NCBI RefSeq assembly: GCF_014217855.1
Contig: NZ_CP059059.1
Span: 2,356,001 to 2,420,000 of the forward strand
Source: Synechococcus sp. HK01-R
GTDB lineage: Bacteria; Cyanobacteriota; Cyanobacteriia; PCC-6307; Cyanobiaceae
Direction: 5' to 3'
DNA length: 64,000 nucleotides
The notes beneath the pieces are model-generated. The model was not told the DNA's origin. It did no database searches and worked only from the letters and a program-made list of their open reading frames with translations. Both the position numbers and the translations under genes were made by a program. The number at the start of each line of letters is the position of its first letter. Position 1 is the stretch's first letter. Positions 1 to 8,421 of this stretch are shown here, one piece after another.

Positions 1-136
1 GACCGCTGCAACTGAGAGCCAACGCCAGCGGCAGCCGCCGTCGCTCAAGACGACCGCGGCGTAAAGCCTGCAAGAGGGTGGAGGGACGCAAAAACCCGGC
101 AGCTACAAGGCGATCCAGGCTTCTGGCTCTCAGCAT
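1..136 (-). CDS. possible 5' end of a secreted or lipoprotein gene (partial)
   Basis: An open frame runs off the left edge on the minus strand from an ATG at 136 with no stop in 45 codons. The visible N-terminus is Arg-rich (RRGRLERRR) followed by a short hydrophobic stretch ending LALALSC, which resembles a lipobox, although the region before it is long for a signal peptide. It is divergent from the AraC-type gene. I do not recognise the product, and so short a frame could be chance in GC-rich DNA. Confidence 0.3.
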   Translation of the reverse strand, partial: MLRARSLDRLVAAGFLRPSTLLQALRRGRLERRRLPLALALSCSG

Positions 137-204
137 TGTGAGAAATCGTCCATCGCCGACTATTCCTAACGAACATGGCCGGTAACTTGCAATCAATGCA
201 TTAG

Positions 205-1230
205 TTGGAATTGACGGCGGCGCTAGTGCAAACCAGCTCCTTTCCTTGCCTGGTTTCCCCCGGCCCGAAAGCGTCTGACCTGAGTTGGAGCACACCGTTC
301 CGAAGCGCCACCGAACTCACCCAATCACTCGCTCGCCTCGGCAAAGACTTCAACGCCCTCCAGCTCAGTCAGGGCCAGCTGCAGGGCCGCATCTCGGTGG
401 TCCACCTGCTGGGTATCAGCCTGCTGGAGATCCAGACCAACCAGCTGTTACTGCTCAACGGTGAGAGGGGAGACGACTGCACGGCTTTCGCTCTGGAGTC
501 GAGTAACACCATCGACGACCACAAGGTTCATGGCAAACCCATCAATCCCAACTCCCTCCATGGGTTCAAAAGTGGATTGAATGAATCGTTCTTCTCGCTC
601 ACCGCTGGATCAACCTCTTACATGGTGGTGACCTCAACCACGCGCTTCCATCGCTACCTGATGCACTGCGGCCAGGAGCACTTGGTGGAGCTCCTGGGGC
701 GGTGCAATGGCGTCACGCTGAATCAAGACCACCACCGGGCCCTCTGCCGGATCATCGCGACCCTGTTCAACGACCCCACAACAACAGCAGCCGATCGCCA
801 GCTGAACAGCTCATTGCTGCAAACCTGCCTGCTCAATGGCCTGGTCGAATCACAAGCTGATGAGTACGTCACCCATCAGCCAAAGGCACGTCATGATCTG
901 ATTCGGGAACTCGTGCATTGGGGCTTCCAGAACGGCCACCAACCCCTGAACCTCGATGATGTGAGCCGTGCGCTCTACACCTCGCGCCGCACGCTGATCC
1001 TGGGGTCCAAAGAGAGCACCGGCATGGGTCCGATGGAGCTGCTGCGATCGATCCGCCTCGAGCAGGTGAACTGGATGCTGCGCTCTCCAGCCACACGAGC
1101 GGCATCGAAGCTTCATTCCATCAGCGAGGTCGCTCAACACTTTGGCTTCCGCAGCCGCGGAAACTTTGCGGCCATCTACCGCCAGCATTTTGAGGAGTCA
1201 CCACGGGACACTCTTCTGGCGGCCGCCTGA
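205..1230 (+). CDS. AraC-family transcriptional regulator
   Basis: A 341-residue DNA-binding regulator. The C-terminal ~100 residues carry the two helix-turn-helix motifs of AraC/XylS proteins: the first around LNLDDVSRALYTSRRTL, the second around ISEVAQHFGFRSRGNFAAIY near the end, followed by the usual ESPRD segment. The N-terminal ~220 residues match no effector domain I can name. The start used is TTG at 205; an ATG at 545 or other internal starts would remove much of the N-terminal part. It ends 13 bases before cobL, so it may be co-transcribed with it, but nothing shows that it controls B12 synthesis. AraC proteins are few in marine Synechococcus; the best known are the chromatic-acclimation regulators FciA/FciB, and relationship to them is untested here. 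Confidence 0.82.
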   Translation: MELTAALVQTSSFPCLVSPGPKASDLSWSTPFRSATELTQSLARLGKDFNALQLSQGQLQGRISVVHLLGISLLEIQTNQLLLLNGERGDDCTAFALESSNTIDDHKVHGKPINPNSLHGFKSGLNESFFSLTAGSTSYMVVTSTTRFHRYLMHCGQEHLVELLGRCNGVTLNQDHHRALCRIIATLFNDPTTTAADRQLNSSLLQTCLLNGLVESQADEYVTHQPKARHDLIRELVHWGFQNGHQPLNLDDVSRALYTSRRTLILGSKESTGMGPMELLRSIRLEQVNWMLRSPATRAASKLHSISEVAQHFGFRSRGNFAAIYRQHFEESPRDTLLAAA

Positions 1231-1243
1231 TCACAATGACCTC

Positions 1244-2527
1244 ATGATCGAGGTCATCGGCACCGATGCCGGCGCACCCGCCACCCTGGCGGCGCCGCAG
1301 CAGCAACTGCTTCGTGAAGCTGCGTTGATCGCCGCACCCCGGCGTCTGCACCCAGCACTCACCCGTTGGCTGGGGAGTGAGCACAACGCGGAGTTGATCG
1401 CGAGCGATGCGCCGCTCAGCCTCTGCGACACCCTGCAGCAGCAATCGAACCAAGTCTGTTCTGTCGTGCTGGCCAGTGGCGATCCGCTCTGGTTCGGCAT
1501 CGGCCGCACCCTGATCGAACGTCTGGGGCCGACGCAGCTTCGTTTCCATCCAGCCCCGTCATCCCTCCAACTGGCCTTCGCCCGGTTTGGGCGTCCCTGG
1601 CAGGACGCCCAGTGGCTCAGCCTGCATGGGCGTGACCCGATGGCGCTAACGCAGCGGCTGCAGCAACGACCCAAGGCCTTAGCGGTCCTGACCGACCCCA
1701 GTCGCGGGGGCGTCGATGAGGTGAGAGGAGTCCTGCACAGCAGCGGCTTGGAAGCGGCCTATGCGCTCTGGCTGTTCGAAGCACTGGGGCACCCCGAGGA
1801 GCGTGTGCGCCAGCTCGACCCCACGGATCTCACCCCCTCTGATCTCCATCCTCTGCACTTGGTGGTGTTGCTGGCGGGCGAGGCTCCTGCCCCGGAGCCA
1901 GAGGCCTTACCCCTCTTTGGCCTAGATGACGGCGTGTTCCTGCAACACGACGACCGCCCTGGGCTGATGACCAAACGGGAAGTGCGCATCCAGCTGCTGG
2001 CCGAGCTGGAGCTGCCGGCGACAGGGGTGCTTTGGGACCTTGGAGCCGGCACCGGCAGTGTTGGCCTGGAGGCGCTGCGCTTACAGCCAGGCCTCCAGCT
2101 CTTAGCGATCGAACGGCGGGGGGGCGGGGCGCACCTGATCAAAGCCAATGCCGAGCGCCTGGGGGTGCAAGCAGCGGCCGTGCTGGAAGCTGATGCCCTG
2201 TCCATCATCCAGAGCGGCGATGGTTCCGGCGCTGACCTTCCGGAGAGCTTGCAACGCCCCGACCGGGTGCTAGTTGGTGGTGGAGGCAAGGATCGTGCCG
2301 CCCTACTCAATGCAGTGCTGCAGCGACTGAACCCCGGCGGCGTGGTCGTGATCCCCCTGGCCACCCTCGAAGCCCTGGCGGATCTGCGAGCACTCCTGGA
2401 GCGCGCAGACCTGAAGGTGAGGGTGAGTCAGCACCAAGCCTGGCGTGGTCAGCCCCTGAGCGATGGCACCCGGCTGGCGCCGATGAATCCTGTGCTGGTG
2501 CTCAAAGGAAGCCTTCCAGGGCCTTGA
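1244..2527 (+). CDS. cobL: precorrin-6Y C5,15-methyltransferase (decarboxylating), CbiE-CbiT fusion
   Basis: Bifunctional cobalamin (in cyanobacteria, pseudocobalamin) enzyme that methylates C5 and C15 of the corrin ring and removes the C12 acetate carboxyl. The N-terminal half is a CbiE-type tetrapyrrole methylase (start MIEVIGTDAG, glycine-rich loop VLASGDPLWFGIG). The C-terminal half is a CbiT class I methyltransferase with the SAM site LWDLGAGTGSVGLEAL. The frame opens upstream inside the AraC gene, but ATG 1244 gives the expected CbiE N-terminus and falls just after the preceding stop. About 427 residues, normal for the fused form. A second corrin gene, cbiB, lies at 54.5 kb, so the pathway is scattered. 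Confidence 0.92.
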   Translation: MIEVIGTDAGAPATLAAPQQQLLREAALIAAPRRLHPALTRWLGSEHNAELIASDAPLSLCDTLQQQSNQVCSVVLASGDPLWFGIGRTLIERLGPTQLRFHPAPSSLQLAFARFGRPWQDAQWLSLHGRDPMALTQRLQQRPKALAVLTDPSRGGVDEVRGVLHSSGLEAAYALWLFEALGHPEERVRQLDPTDLTPSDLHPLHLVVLLAGEAPAPEPEALPLFGLDDGVFLQHDDRPGLMTKREVRIQLLAELELPATGVLWDLGAGTGSVGLEALRLQPGLQLLAIERRGGGAHLIKANAERLGVQAAAVLEADALSIIQSGDGSGADLPESLQRPDRVLVGGGGKDRAALLNAVLQRLNPGGVVVIPLATLEALADLRALLERADLKVRVSQHQAWRGQPLSDGTRLAPMNPVLVLKGSLPGP

Positions 2528-2562
2528 GCAGCAGAATCGAAACCAAGCCCGCAGCGATCGCC

Positions 2563-2685
2563 ATGCCTCTCCAGAAAGACCGTCAGGTGTCCCCCCTGCG
2601 CATGAAGATCACCCTGTTGATCGCTGGCTTCGGGCCGCTGGTGGCCATCGGCCTGTTTCTGCAATCCAAAGGCTTCTTTGGCTGA
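2563..2685 (+). CDS. 40-residue single-membrane-span protein
   Basis: Small ORF directly after cobL. After a charged start (MPLQKDRQVSPLRMK) there is one hydrophobic helix, roughly residues 16-33, and a short tail SKGFFG. An internal ATG (MKITLLIAG) gives a 27-residue version that is almost only the helix. Such one-helix proteins are common as accessory subunits of photosynthetic and NDH complexes, but I cannot match this one to a named subunit. It sits 35 bases downstream of cobL on the same strand and converges on the DUF192 gene. Confidence 0.5.
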   Translation: MPLQKDRQVSPLRMKITLLIAGFGPLVAIGLFLQSKGFFG

Positions 2686-2727
2686 AGCCAAAGCGAACGC
2701 CAAGACTAGGCAAACGGCACGATTTCG

Positions 2728-3186
2728 TTACGGCAATGACACGTTCTCGTGACCAATGTCGTCGATGGCCACGGGATCACCGACCTTGATTCCCAGGCGC
2801 GCCGCCTCACCCGCACCGATCTCCACCACCCCATCGGCGAAATCAGCGCGGCCGTTGCCATCCGCATCCGCCCAGTAGGACGGGCAAGGTTGAGCCCGAC
2901 AGATCGGCACGTTGCTCTGAATCGCCAGCACCCGCCCGCGACGTACAAACACCATGTCGAGCGGGGCGATGGTGTTGAACATCCAGAAGCGCAGGGGCTG
3001 AGACGGCACGAACGGGAACCACATGCCCCGCAAGGGGGGCAGGGCCGGGCGCTGCATCAGACCGAGGCGCTGCTCCTGGGGTTCATCAGCCACCTCGAGC
3101 AGCACACAGGCCTCGCGGCGATCGGCTACGCACCAGCGTGCCTCGAGGGGCAGCTGCTGCGGTGGAAGCGGAGGAGCACCCTCCAC
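2728..3186 (-). CDS. DUF192 family protein
   Basis: A 152-residue protein with the DUF192 fold signature: RLGLMQRPALPPLRGMWFPF, then FWMFNTIAPLDMVFVRRGRVL, and near the end GAGEAARLGIKVGDPVAI. The family is widespread in bacteria and its biochemical role is not settled. The start is GTG at 3186. It lies two bases after the stop of the response regulator on the same strand, so nadK, the regulator and this gene look like one transcript. There is no clear signal peptide with this start, although many family members are exported. Confidence 0.85.
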   Translation of the reverse strand: MEGAPPLPPQQLPLEARWCVADRREACVLLEVADEPQEQRLGLMQRPALPPLRGMWFPFVPSQPLRFWMFNTIAPLDMVFVRRGRVLAIQSNVPICRAQPCPSYWADADGNGRADFADGVVEIGAGEAARLGIKVGDPVAIDDIGHENVSLP

Positions 3187-3188
3187 GC

Positions 3189-3875
3189 TCAGGGGCGCTC
3201 CATCTGAGGCATGCCGTCATTAAGGCAGTAGCCGCGGCCGCGGATCGTATGGATCAGTCGCTTTTCCCCACCCTCTTCAAGCTTCTGGCGCAGGTAGCGC
3301 ACATACACCTCGATCACGTTGCTCGCCGTGCCCTGATCGTCGTTCCAGACCTCTCTCAAAATCTGCTCGCGGCTGAGCACCTCGCCGCGGTGGGCCAGCA
3401 ACAGCAACAGCAGCGAATACTCCCGCGCTGTGAGCGCCACAGGTCGACGGCCACGGCGCACCTGACGACAGGTCGGCTCCACGGTCAGATCAGCCACCTG
3501 GAGCAGGGTGGGCTGGTGACCGTTGCGCTCCTGAATCCGCAGATGCAGGCGCAGTCGCTGCAGAAGATCGCTGGTGCCGAGCGAGGAAAGCCAGAAGTCG
3601 TCCGCCCCTGCGGAGAGGCAGATTTCGCGGGCCTCCACGCTGTCGTTCTCTACATCAAGGAGAATCGGCATCGATCCAAACCGGGAGCGCAGGTCAGCAA
3701 CGCGAGCCGACTGATCGGAAGCCAACACAGCCGCCAGAGGAGATTCGCCATCGGCTGGAAGCGCGGCGGCCATCCCAGCCGACCAGTCGAGGGGGCGGTA
3801 CCCAGACGCCTCGAGTCGGGCCGCCAGGGCCACAGCCCCCTCTCCAACCAACAGCACCGGAGCGTTCATCGTCAT
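3189..3875 (-). CDS. OmpR-type response regulator with degenerate receiver domain
   Basis: A 228-residue regulator. The C-terminal ~100 residues are a clear OmpR/PhoB winged helix ([42 protein letters not shown]). The N-terminal receiver keeps the fold pattern but lacks the acidic pair (LLVGEG instead of LLVEDD), has no canonical phospho-acceptor segment, and has FWLSSL where the conserved Lys-Pro would be. It is therefore probably not switched by ordinary aspartate phosphorylation. The ATG at 3875 overlaps the nadK stop in an ATGA; a second ATG at 3869 is equally possible. The atypical receiver recalls NblR, the regulator of phycobilisome degradation, but I cannot confirm orthology. Confidence 0.82.
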   Translation of the reverse strand: MTMNAPVLLVGEGAVALAARLEASGYRPLDWSAGMAAALPADGESPLAAVLASDQSARVADLRSRFGSMPILLDVENDSVEAREICLSAGADDFWLSSLGTSDLLQRLRLHLRIQERNGHQPTLLQVADLTVEPTCRQVRRGRRPVALTAREYSLLLLLLAHRGEVLSREQILREVWNDDQGTASNVIEVYVRYLRQKLEEGGEKRLIHTIRGRGYCLNDGMPQMERP

Positions 3876-4789
3876 GGCCGATCGGGCTTGGCGACATGGG
3901 GCAACCCCCATCCCAGTTTGTTGCGCAGCACCTGAAAAAACTCATGGTCTGACAGGCGCACAAAGCGCACCGGATGCTCGCTGCGACGAATCAGCACCCG
4001 ATCTTCCGGCCACACATAGCAACCGGCACTGCCGTCCACCACCATCATCAAGCGCTCTGGGGTGGCGGGAAACACGGTGACCGGCTCGCGGTCACTGAAC
4101 ACAAGGGCGCGGGATGCCAGGGAATGGGGGGCAATGGGAGTCAACTGCAGCACCGGGCAGTCGGGTGTGATCACAGGCCCCCCTGCGCTGAGGGCATAGG
4201 CCGTCGAGCCTGTGGGCGTCGAAAGAATCACCCCATCGGCGGAGATGTCCACCGGCGCGTGGCGCCCGATCGCGATCTCGAAGTGACACATGCTCGTGAG
4301 CGGCTCGCGGTGCAGCGCCATCTCGTTAAGGCAGAGGGCCTCCCAGCGACGCTGCTCACCGCGCATCACACTCACCACCAAACTGGCGCGCTCCTCGATC
4401 GTCCATTGCTCGGTGAGCACCTGTTCCAGGGCCCGGTCGAGATCATCGAGATAGGCCTCTGCCAGGAAGCCGAGGTGGCCGGTGTTGATCGTGAGAATCG
4501 GCACGCCCACAGGGGCGGTTTGGCGAGCCGCCGAAAGCACAGTGCCGTCACCGCCCAGCACGATCGCCAGGGCCATGCTCGGCTCAAAGCCCTCAGGCAC
4601 ACAAGCGTTGTAGCCCAGCAGGCGCAGATGCTGATCAGGGTTGGCGAAGCCGACCATGCCGCCGGAGCTGCTGGCACGCACCACCTCATGGCCGCAGCGC
4701 TCCAGCCTGGCCTGGATGGTCTGGGCCGTCTCAACGGCCAATGGCTTGCCGTCATTCACGATCAGTCCGACCCGGGGCACCGACCGCAT
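3872..4789 (-). CDS. nadK: NAD kinase
   Basis: Phosphorylates NAD to NADP with ATP. The family signature GGDGT is at residues 79-83, followed by [10 protein letters not shown], the NE dipeptide motif in LNEMALHR, and the glycine/serine-rich [16 protein letters not shown] stretch that binds NAD. Length 305 is typical. The start ATG at 4789 gives [15 protein letters not shown], the expected beginning of the Rossmann-like fold. It is first in a minus-strand run with the response regulator (ATGA overlap) and DUF192 and is separated from pheS by two inverted repeats. Cyanobacteria usually have two NAD kinases; which one this is cannot be told from the sequence alone. Confidence 0.93.
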   Translation of the reverse strand: MRSVPRVGLIVNDGKPLAVETAQTIQARLERCGHEVVRASSSGGMVGFANPDQHLRLLGYNACVPEGFEPSMALAIVLGGDGTVLSAARQTAPVGVPILTINTGHLGFLAEAYLDDLDRALEQVLTEQWTIEERASLVVSVMRGEQRRWEALCLNEMALHREPLTSMCHFEIAIGRHAPVDISADGVILSTPTGSTAYALSAGGPVITPDCPVLQLTPIAPHSLASRALVFSDREPVTVFPATPERLMMVVDGSAGCYVWPEDRVLIRRSEHPVRFVRLSDHEFFQVLRNKLGWGLPHVAKPDRP

Positions 4790-4805
4790 CCACGCAACAG
4801 CTCCG

Positions 4806-4846
4806 CCACTTTATGAGAAGTGGAGCCTCCCTGGCTTAAGCCAGGG
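4806..4846. repeat. two adjacent inverted repeats between pheS and nadK
   Basis: Two perfect hairpin-forming palindromes lie side by side. The first, 4806-4823, has six-base arms CCACTT/AAGTGG around a six-base loop. The second, 4829-4846, is an uninterrupted 18-base palindrome built on CCCTGGCTTAAGCCAGGG. Neither is followed by a T-run on either strand, so they are not standard intrinsic terminators. They fill the whole gap after the pheS stop and before nadK. Confidence 0.7.
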
Positions 4847-4847
4847 C

Positions 4848-5855
4848 TCAGAACTGCTCGAGGAAACGCAAATCGCTCGTGTAAAGCCGGCGGATGTCAT
4901 CGATGCCGTGGCGCACCATGCAGAAGCGCTCCACACCCAAGCCAGCCGCAAAGCCGCTGTAACGCTCCGGGTCGAGCCCCAGACCCTCCAGCACAGCCGG
5001 ATCGACCATGCCGCAGCCCATCACCTCGAGCCAGCGCCCCCTCCACTGCACATCCACCTCAGCGGAAGGCTCTGTAAACGGGAAATAACTGGCACGAAAG
5101 CGCACCGGCAGATCCCCAAAAAAGGCCTTCAGAAACGCCATCACCGTGCCGCGCAGGTGGCTGAAGTCCAGCCCTTCATCGATCGCCAGCACTTCCACCT
5201 GGTGGAACACCGGAGAATGGGTGGCGTCGACGGCATCGCGGCGATACACCCGACCAGGGGCAACGATCCGCACCGGCGGTGGAGTCTGCTCGAGGTGGCG
5301 AATCTGCACCGGTGAGGTGTGGGTCCGCAGCAGCAGGTTGTCGCTGAGATAGAAGGTGTCCTGCATGTCCCGGGCCGGATGGTCCGGGGGAATGTTGAGG
5401 GCGGTGAAGTTGTAATGATCACTCTCCACCTCGGGGCCCTCAGCCACCTGGTAACCGAGGCCGCAGAACAGATCGACGATCTCTTCACTGGTGGTGATCA
5501 AGGGATGGCGATGGCCAGCGGGGATGCCACTGGGAGGAGCCGTCACATCGAGGGTTTCCGCCGCAATGCGTGCCTCCAGAGCTTCGCTTTTCACAGCCTG
5601 CAGCCGTTGACTGAGCAGCTCCTGCACCTGGGTTTTCAGCACATTGGCCCGCTGGCCCACCAAGGGACGCTCATCACCTGGAAGCTTGCCCATGGCGCCG
5701 AGCACACCCGAGAGGCGCCCTTTCTTCCCGAGTAGGCCCACCCTCAGCTGCTCGAGCGCCTCGGCATCGGCGGCGGCGGCAATCGCCTCGGCGGCTTCAG
5801 CTTCCAGGGCCTCCAACTGATCGGTGAGCTGCTGGAGTGACACGGTGGCGCTCAC
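4848..5855 (-). CDS. pheS: phenylalanine-tRNA ligase alpha subunit
   Basis: Catalytic subunit of the alpha2-beta2 class II synthetase that charges tRNA-Phe. An N-terminal coiled-coil (residues 1-~95) that contacts tRNA is followed by the catalytic core: motif 2 around [20 protein letters not shown] (201-220), [12 protein letters not shown] (258-269) and motif 3 [11 protein letters not shown] (301-311). Length 335 matches bacterial PheS. The beta subunit gene pheT is not adjacent, as is common in cyanobacteria. Divergent from surE with 71 bases between the starts. Confidence 0.96.
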   Translation of the reverse strand: MSATVSLQQLTDQLEALEAEAAEAIAAAADAEALEQLRVGLLGKKGRLSGVLGAMGKLPGDERPLVGQRANVLKTQVQELLSQRLQAVKSEALEARIAAETLDVTAPPSGIPAGHRHPLITTSEEIVDLFCGLGYQVAEGPEVESDHYNFTALNIPPDHPARDMQDTFYLSDNLLLRTHTSPVQIRHLEQTPPPVRIVAPGRVYRRDAVDATHSPVFHQVEVLAIDEGLDFSHLRGTVMAFLKAFFGDLPVRFRASYFPFTEPSAEVDVQWRGRWLEVMGCGMVDPAVLEGLGLDPERYSGFAAGLGVERFCMVRHGIDDIRRLYTSDLRFLEQF

Positions 5856-5926
5856 GGCATCGGATTCTCGGCGACTGACTGTAGGCAGCCATCACGCTTA
5901 GGTTCCCCCCAGAGCCATCGGATGCC

Positions 5927-6736
5927 ATGTCCCCGCTGCGGATTCTGATCAGCAATGACGACGGCGTCTTCGCCGCCGGTATCCGGGCCCTGGCCGCCGC
6001 CGCCGCCAGCCGCGGCCACCAGGTGACGGTGGTCTGCCCTGATCAGGAGCGCTCTGCCACAGGGCATGGCCTCACCCTGCAGACGCCAATCCGAGCGGAG
6101 CGGGCCGATGAGCTGTTTGATCACGGCATCACCGCCTGGGCCTGCAGCGGCACTCCAGCCGACTGCATGAAGCTGGCCCTGTTCGAGCTGATGGACCAAC
6201 AGCCAGATCTTGTGCTGTCGGGAATCAATCACGGCCCCAACCTGGGTACCGATGTGTTCTGCTCCGGCACCGTGGCCGCCGCGATGGAGGGCACCTTGGA
6301 GGGACTGCCGGCGATGGCCATCAGCAGCGCCTGCTTCCAGTGGCGCAACTTCGAGGGCGCCGGTGAGCTGGCCGTGGACATCGCCGAAGCGGCCCTGGCC
6401 GACGGCTGGCCGGAGAACCTGCTGCTCAACCTCAACATCCCTCCCTGCCGGCCAGAGACGATGGGCCCACTGCGTTGGACCCGCCTCTCAATCCGCCGCT
6501 ACGACGAGCAATTCAGCCCCCGCGTCGATCCCCGCGGCCGCACCTACTACTGGCTAGCAGGGGAGGTGGTCGAGGACCTGGAGTCCGGCGGCGATGGTCC
6601 ACGGGACTGGCCCACCGATGTGGCCCAGATTCAGGCCCACGCCCCTTCTCTCACTCCGATCCAGCCAGAACTGTTCTGGCGCGGATCCCTCAGTGGTCTG
6701 CCGGAGCTGCGGCTGGGCGATCAATTGGTTCGATAA
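5927..6736 (+). CDS. surE: 5'-nucleotidase SurE
   Basis: Metal-dependent survival-protein phosphatase acting on nucleoside 5'- and 3'-monophosphates. The metal-binding NDDG is at residues 10-13, followed by [10 protein letters not shown], the substrate loop [10 protein letters not shown], and [22 protein letters not shown], the second metal/nucleotide segment. Length 269 is normal. The 3' end overlaps the convergent DUF3611 gene by 16 bases. It is divergent from pheS. Confidence 0.96.
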   Translation: MSPLRILISNDDGVFAAGIRALAAAAASRGHQVTVVCPDQERSATGHGLTLQTPIRAERADELFDHGITAWACSGTPADCMKLALFELMDQQPDLVLSGINHGPNLGTDVFCSGTVAAAMEGTLEGLPAMAISSACFQWRNFEGAGELAVDIAEAALADGWPENLLLNLNIPPCRPETMGPLRWTRLSIRRYDEQFSPRVDPRGRTYYWLAGEVVEDLESGGDGPRDWPTDVAQIQAHAPSLTPIQPELFWRGSLSGLPELRLGDQLVR

Positions 6737-7296
6737 ATCCTCTGCAGCAGCCAGAGAGAGAAGATCAGCCCGAGGGTGTGGGCAAACAACACCTGGGTGT
6801 TGCTCAGCACTGAAAGCATCTCGATCGAGGTGATCGGGTAACCCACCAGGCTCCGGGCACTGGTGCCTCCCACCGGTGACCCGAAGAAGCCCGGTGCCTG
6901 CAGAGAAGCCTGCACGAACAGGCTTCCAGCCAAAGACTGATAGCCAACGGCTGCGAGCACGAGCCCCAGCAAATCCGCGAGAAGACCACGCTTGAGCAGG
7001 CGGCTGGCCTCACCGCGACTCGGCCTGGCGTTGCTGCCCAAGGCACGCCCGAGACGCACGATCAACCAACCCTGCCAGAGGCTGTAAAGCAGCACAAAGA
7101 ACGAGAGTGTGGTGAGCGACAGGCCAGGGCCGAGGCCAAGGGCACGCTCTGAGTTCCGAGCCAGGCTGCCGCCGATGTTGTTGAACAGCAGCACACCCAC
7201 CACCACCACCCCAAGGGCGGTCTGAATCCAGAAGCGGATCCATGCCATCCGGCGCACCCCAAGGGCCAGCTGCTGGAAGTCGAGGCGATCGGCCAT
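6721..7296 (-). CDS. DUF3611 family membrane protein
   Basis: A 191-residue integral membrane protein of a family found in cyanobacteria and plastids. Four hydrophobic helices can be seen: near residues 18-42, 60-80, 105-130 and 165-188, with the start [22 protein letters not shown] typical of the family. Function is not established. It converges on surE, sharing 16 bases at the 3' ends, and is divergent from ribF with about 60 bases between the starts. Confidence 0.85.
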   Translation of the reverse strand: MADRLDFQQLALGVRRMAWIRFWIQTALGVVVVGVLLFNNIGGSLARNSERALGLGPGLSLTTLSFFVLLYSLWQGWLIVRLGRALGSNARPSRGEASRLLKRGLLADLLGLVLAAVGYQSLAGSLFVQASLQAPGFFGSPVGGTSARSLVGYPITSIEMLSVLSNTQVLFAHTLGLIFSLWLLQRIYRTN

Positions 7297-7357
7297 GCGC
7301 GGATGAACGGCGTTCGTCCAAACTTGCCACTAACCAACGCCGGATGCACGGCTGCCC

Positions 7358-8284
7358 TTGATTCCCCTCTGCTCACCTCAGCAGGCCCGCAGGCCGACGG
7401 CCCTGGCCCTCGGCAGTTTTGATGGTCTCCATGCCGGACATCGGCGCGTGATCGAAGCGATCACGCGCGAGCCGCTCGGGGGTATCCCCAGCGTCGTGAG
7501 CTTCTGGCCCCACCCTCGGGAGGTGCTTCATGGCGAGCCGCGGCTGCGCCTTGATCTGCCGTCGGAAAAACTGAACCTGCTCGAACCGCTAGGGATCGAA
7601 CAGCTGGTGCTCGTTCCCTTTGACCAGCAGCTGGCTCAGCTGAGTGCCGAGACCTTCGTTCACACCGTGTTGCTCGAGGCTCTCCAGGCGCGCCACATCG
7701 CTGTGGGAGCCAACTTCCGCTTTGGCCGTGGCCGCAGTGGTGACACCAACACCCTGCGCCTGCTCTGCGAGCAAGCCAACGTGAAAGTCAGCGTGCTGCC
7801 GATCCTGGAGGACGACGGAGGACGCATGAGCAGCAGTCGAATCCGAAACGCCCTCAGTGAGGGAGACCTGAACGCTGCGACCCAGCTGCTCGGGCGCCCT
7901 TACCGCTTCAGCGGACGGGTCGTACGCGGACGGGGCCTTGGGCGCGAACTGGGCTGGCCCACGGCCAACCTTCAGGTGGATGGCCGCAAATTCCTACCCG
8001 GACTGGGGGTCTATGCAGCCTGGGCGATCGTCGGCGACCAAGATCAACCCCTGCCAGCGGTGATGAACCTGGGCCCGCAACCCACCGTGGATCCCACCTC
8101 TCCCTCAGCGGTCGAGGTGCATCTGCTCGATACCCAAATGGAGCTGGAAGGCCGCGAACTCACCGTGGAGCCGGTGACACGTCTCAGAGGTCAGGAACGC
8201 TTTGCAGGACTGGACGCCCTGAGCGCCCAGATCGGCCGCGATGCCCAGCAGGCACGGATGCTGCTTCAGACACCGGTGGGGTAA
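7358..8284 (+). CDS. ribF: bifunctional riboflavin kinase/FAD synthetase
   Basis: Makes FMN from riboflavin and then FAD from FMN. The N-terminal adenylyltransferase half has GSFDGLHAGHRRV with the HxGH nucleotide site at residues 25-28, and SSSRIRNAL near the end of that domain. The C-terminal flavokinase half shows GRPYRFSGRVV and GRELGWPTANL, the ATP/flavin-binding PTAN motif. Length 308 is standard. The start is TTG at 7358, chosen because no in-frame ATG precedes the conserved LALGSFDGLH. The 3' end overlaps a 39-residue minus-strand ORF by 19 bases. Confidence 0.94.
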   Translation: MIPLCSPQQARRPTALALGSFDGLHAGHRRVIEAITREPLGGIPSVVSFWPHPREVLHGEPRLRLDLPSEKLNLLEPLGIEQLVLVPFDQQLAQLSAETFVHTVLLEALQARHIAVGANFRFGRGRSGDTNTLRLLCEQANVKVSVLPILEDDGGRMSSSRIRNALSEGDLNAATQLLGRPYRFSGRVVRGRGLGRELGWPTANLQVDGRKFLPGLGVYAAWAIVGDQDQPLPAVMNLGPQPTVDPTSPSAVEVHLLDTQMELEGRELTVEPVTRLRGQERFAGLDALSAQIGRDAQQARMLLQTPVG

Positions 8285-8385
8285 GCGTTCGTCAGCCCCC
8301 AGACGATGAACACGCCGATTCCACCCAGCAGAACGATCCCCCAGACCAGCACGTGCATCGTGCTCTCGGATCCACCGTTGTCCAT
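8266..8385 (-). CDS. 39-residue single-membrane-span protein
   Basis: Micro-ORF with start ATG at 8385 and stop overlapping the end of ribF. The first ~9 residues are polar (MDNGGSEST), followed by one strong hydrophobic helix (HVLVWGIVLLGGIGVFIVWG) and the short tail LTNAYPTGV. The layout, polar N-terminus and aromatic residues at the helix ends, resembles small thylakoid or plasma-membrane subunits, but I cannot name it. Its start lies 36 bases from the thiE start on the opposite strand, so the two may share a divergent promoter region. Confidence 0.55.
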   Translation of the reverse strand: MDNGGSESTMHVLVWGIVLLGGIGVFIVWGLTNAYPTGV

Positions 8386-8421
8386 GGCCGCTTGGGAGCA
8401 TGCGATCCTGCCAAGACTGCC

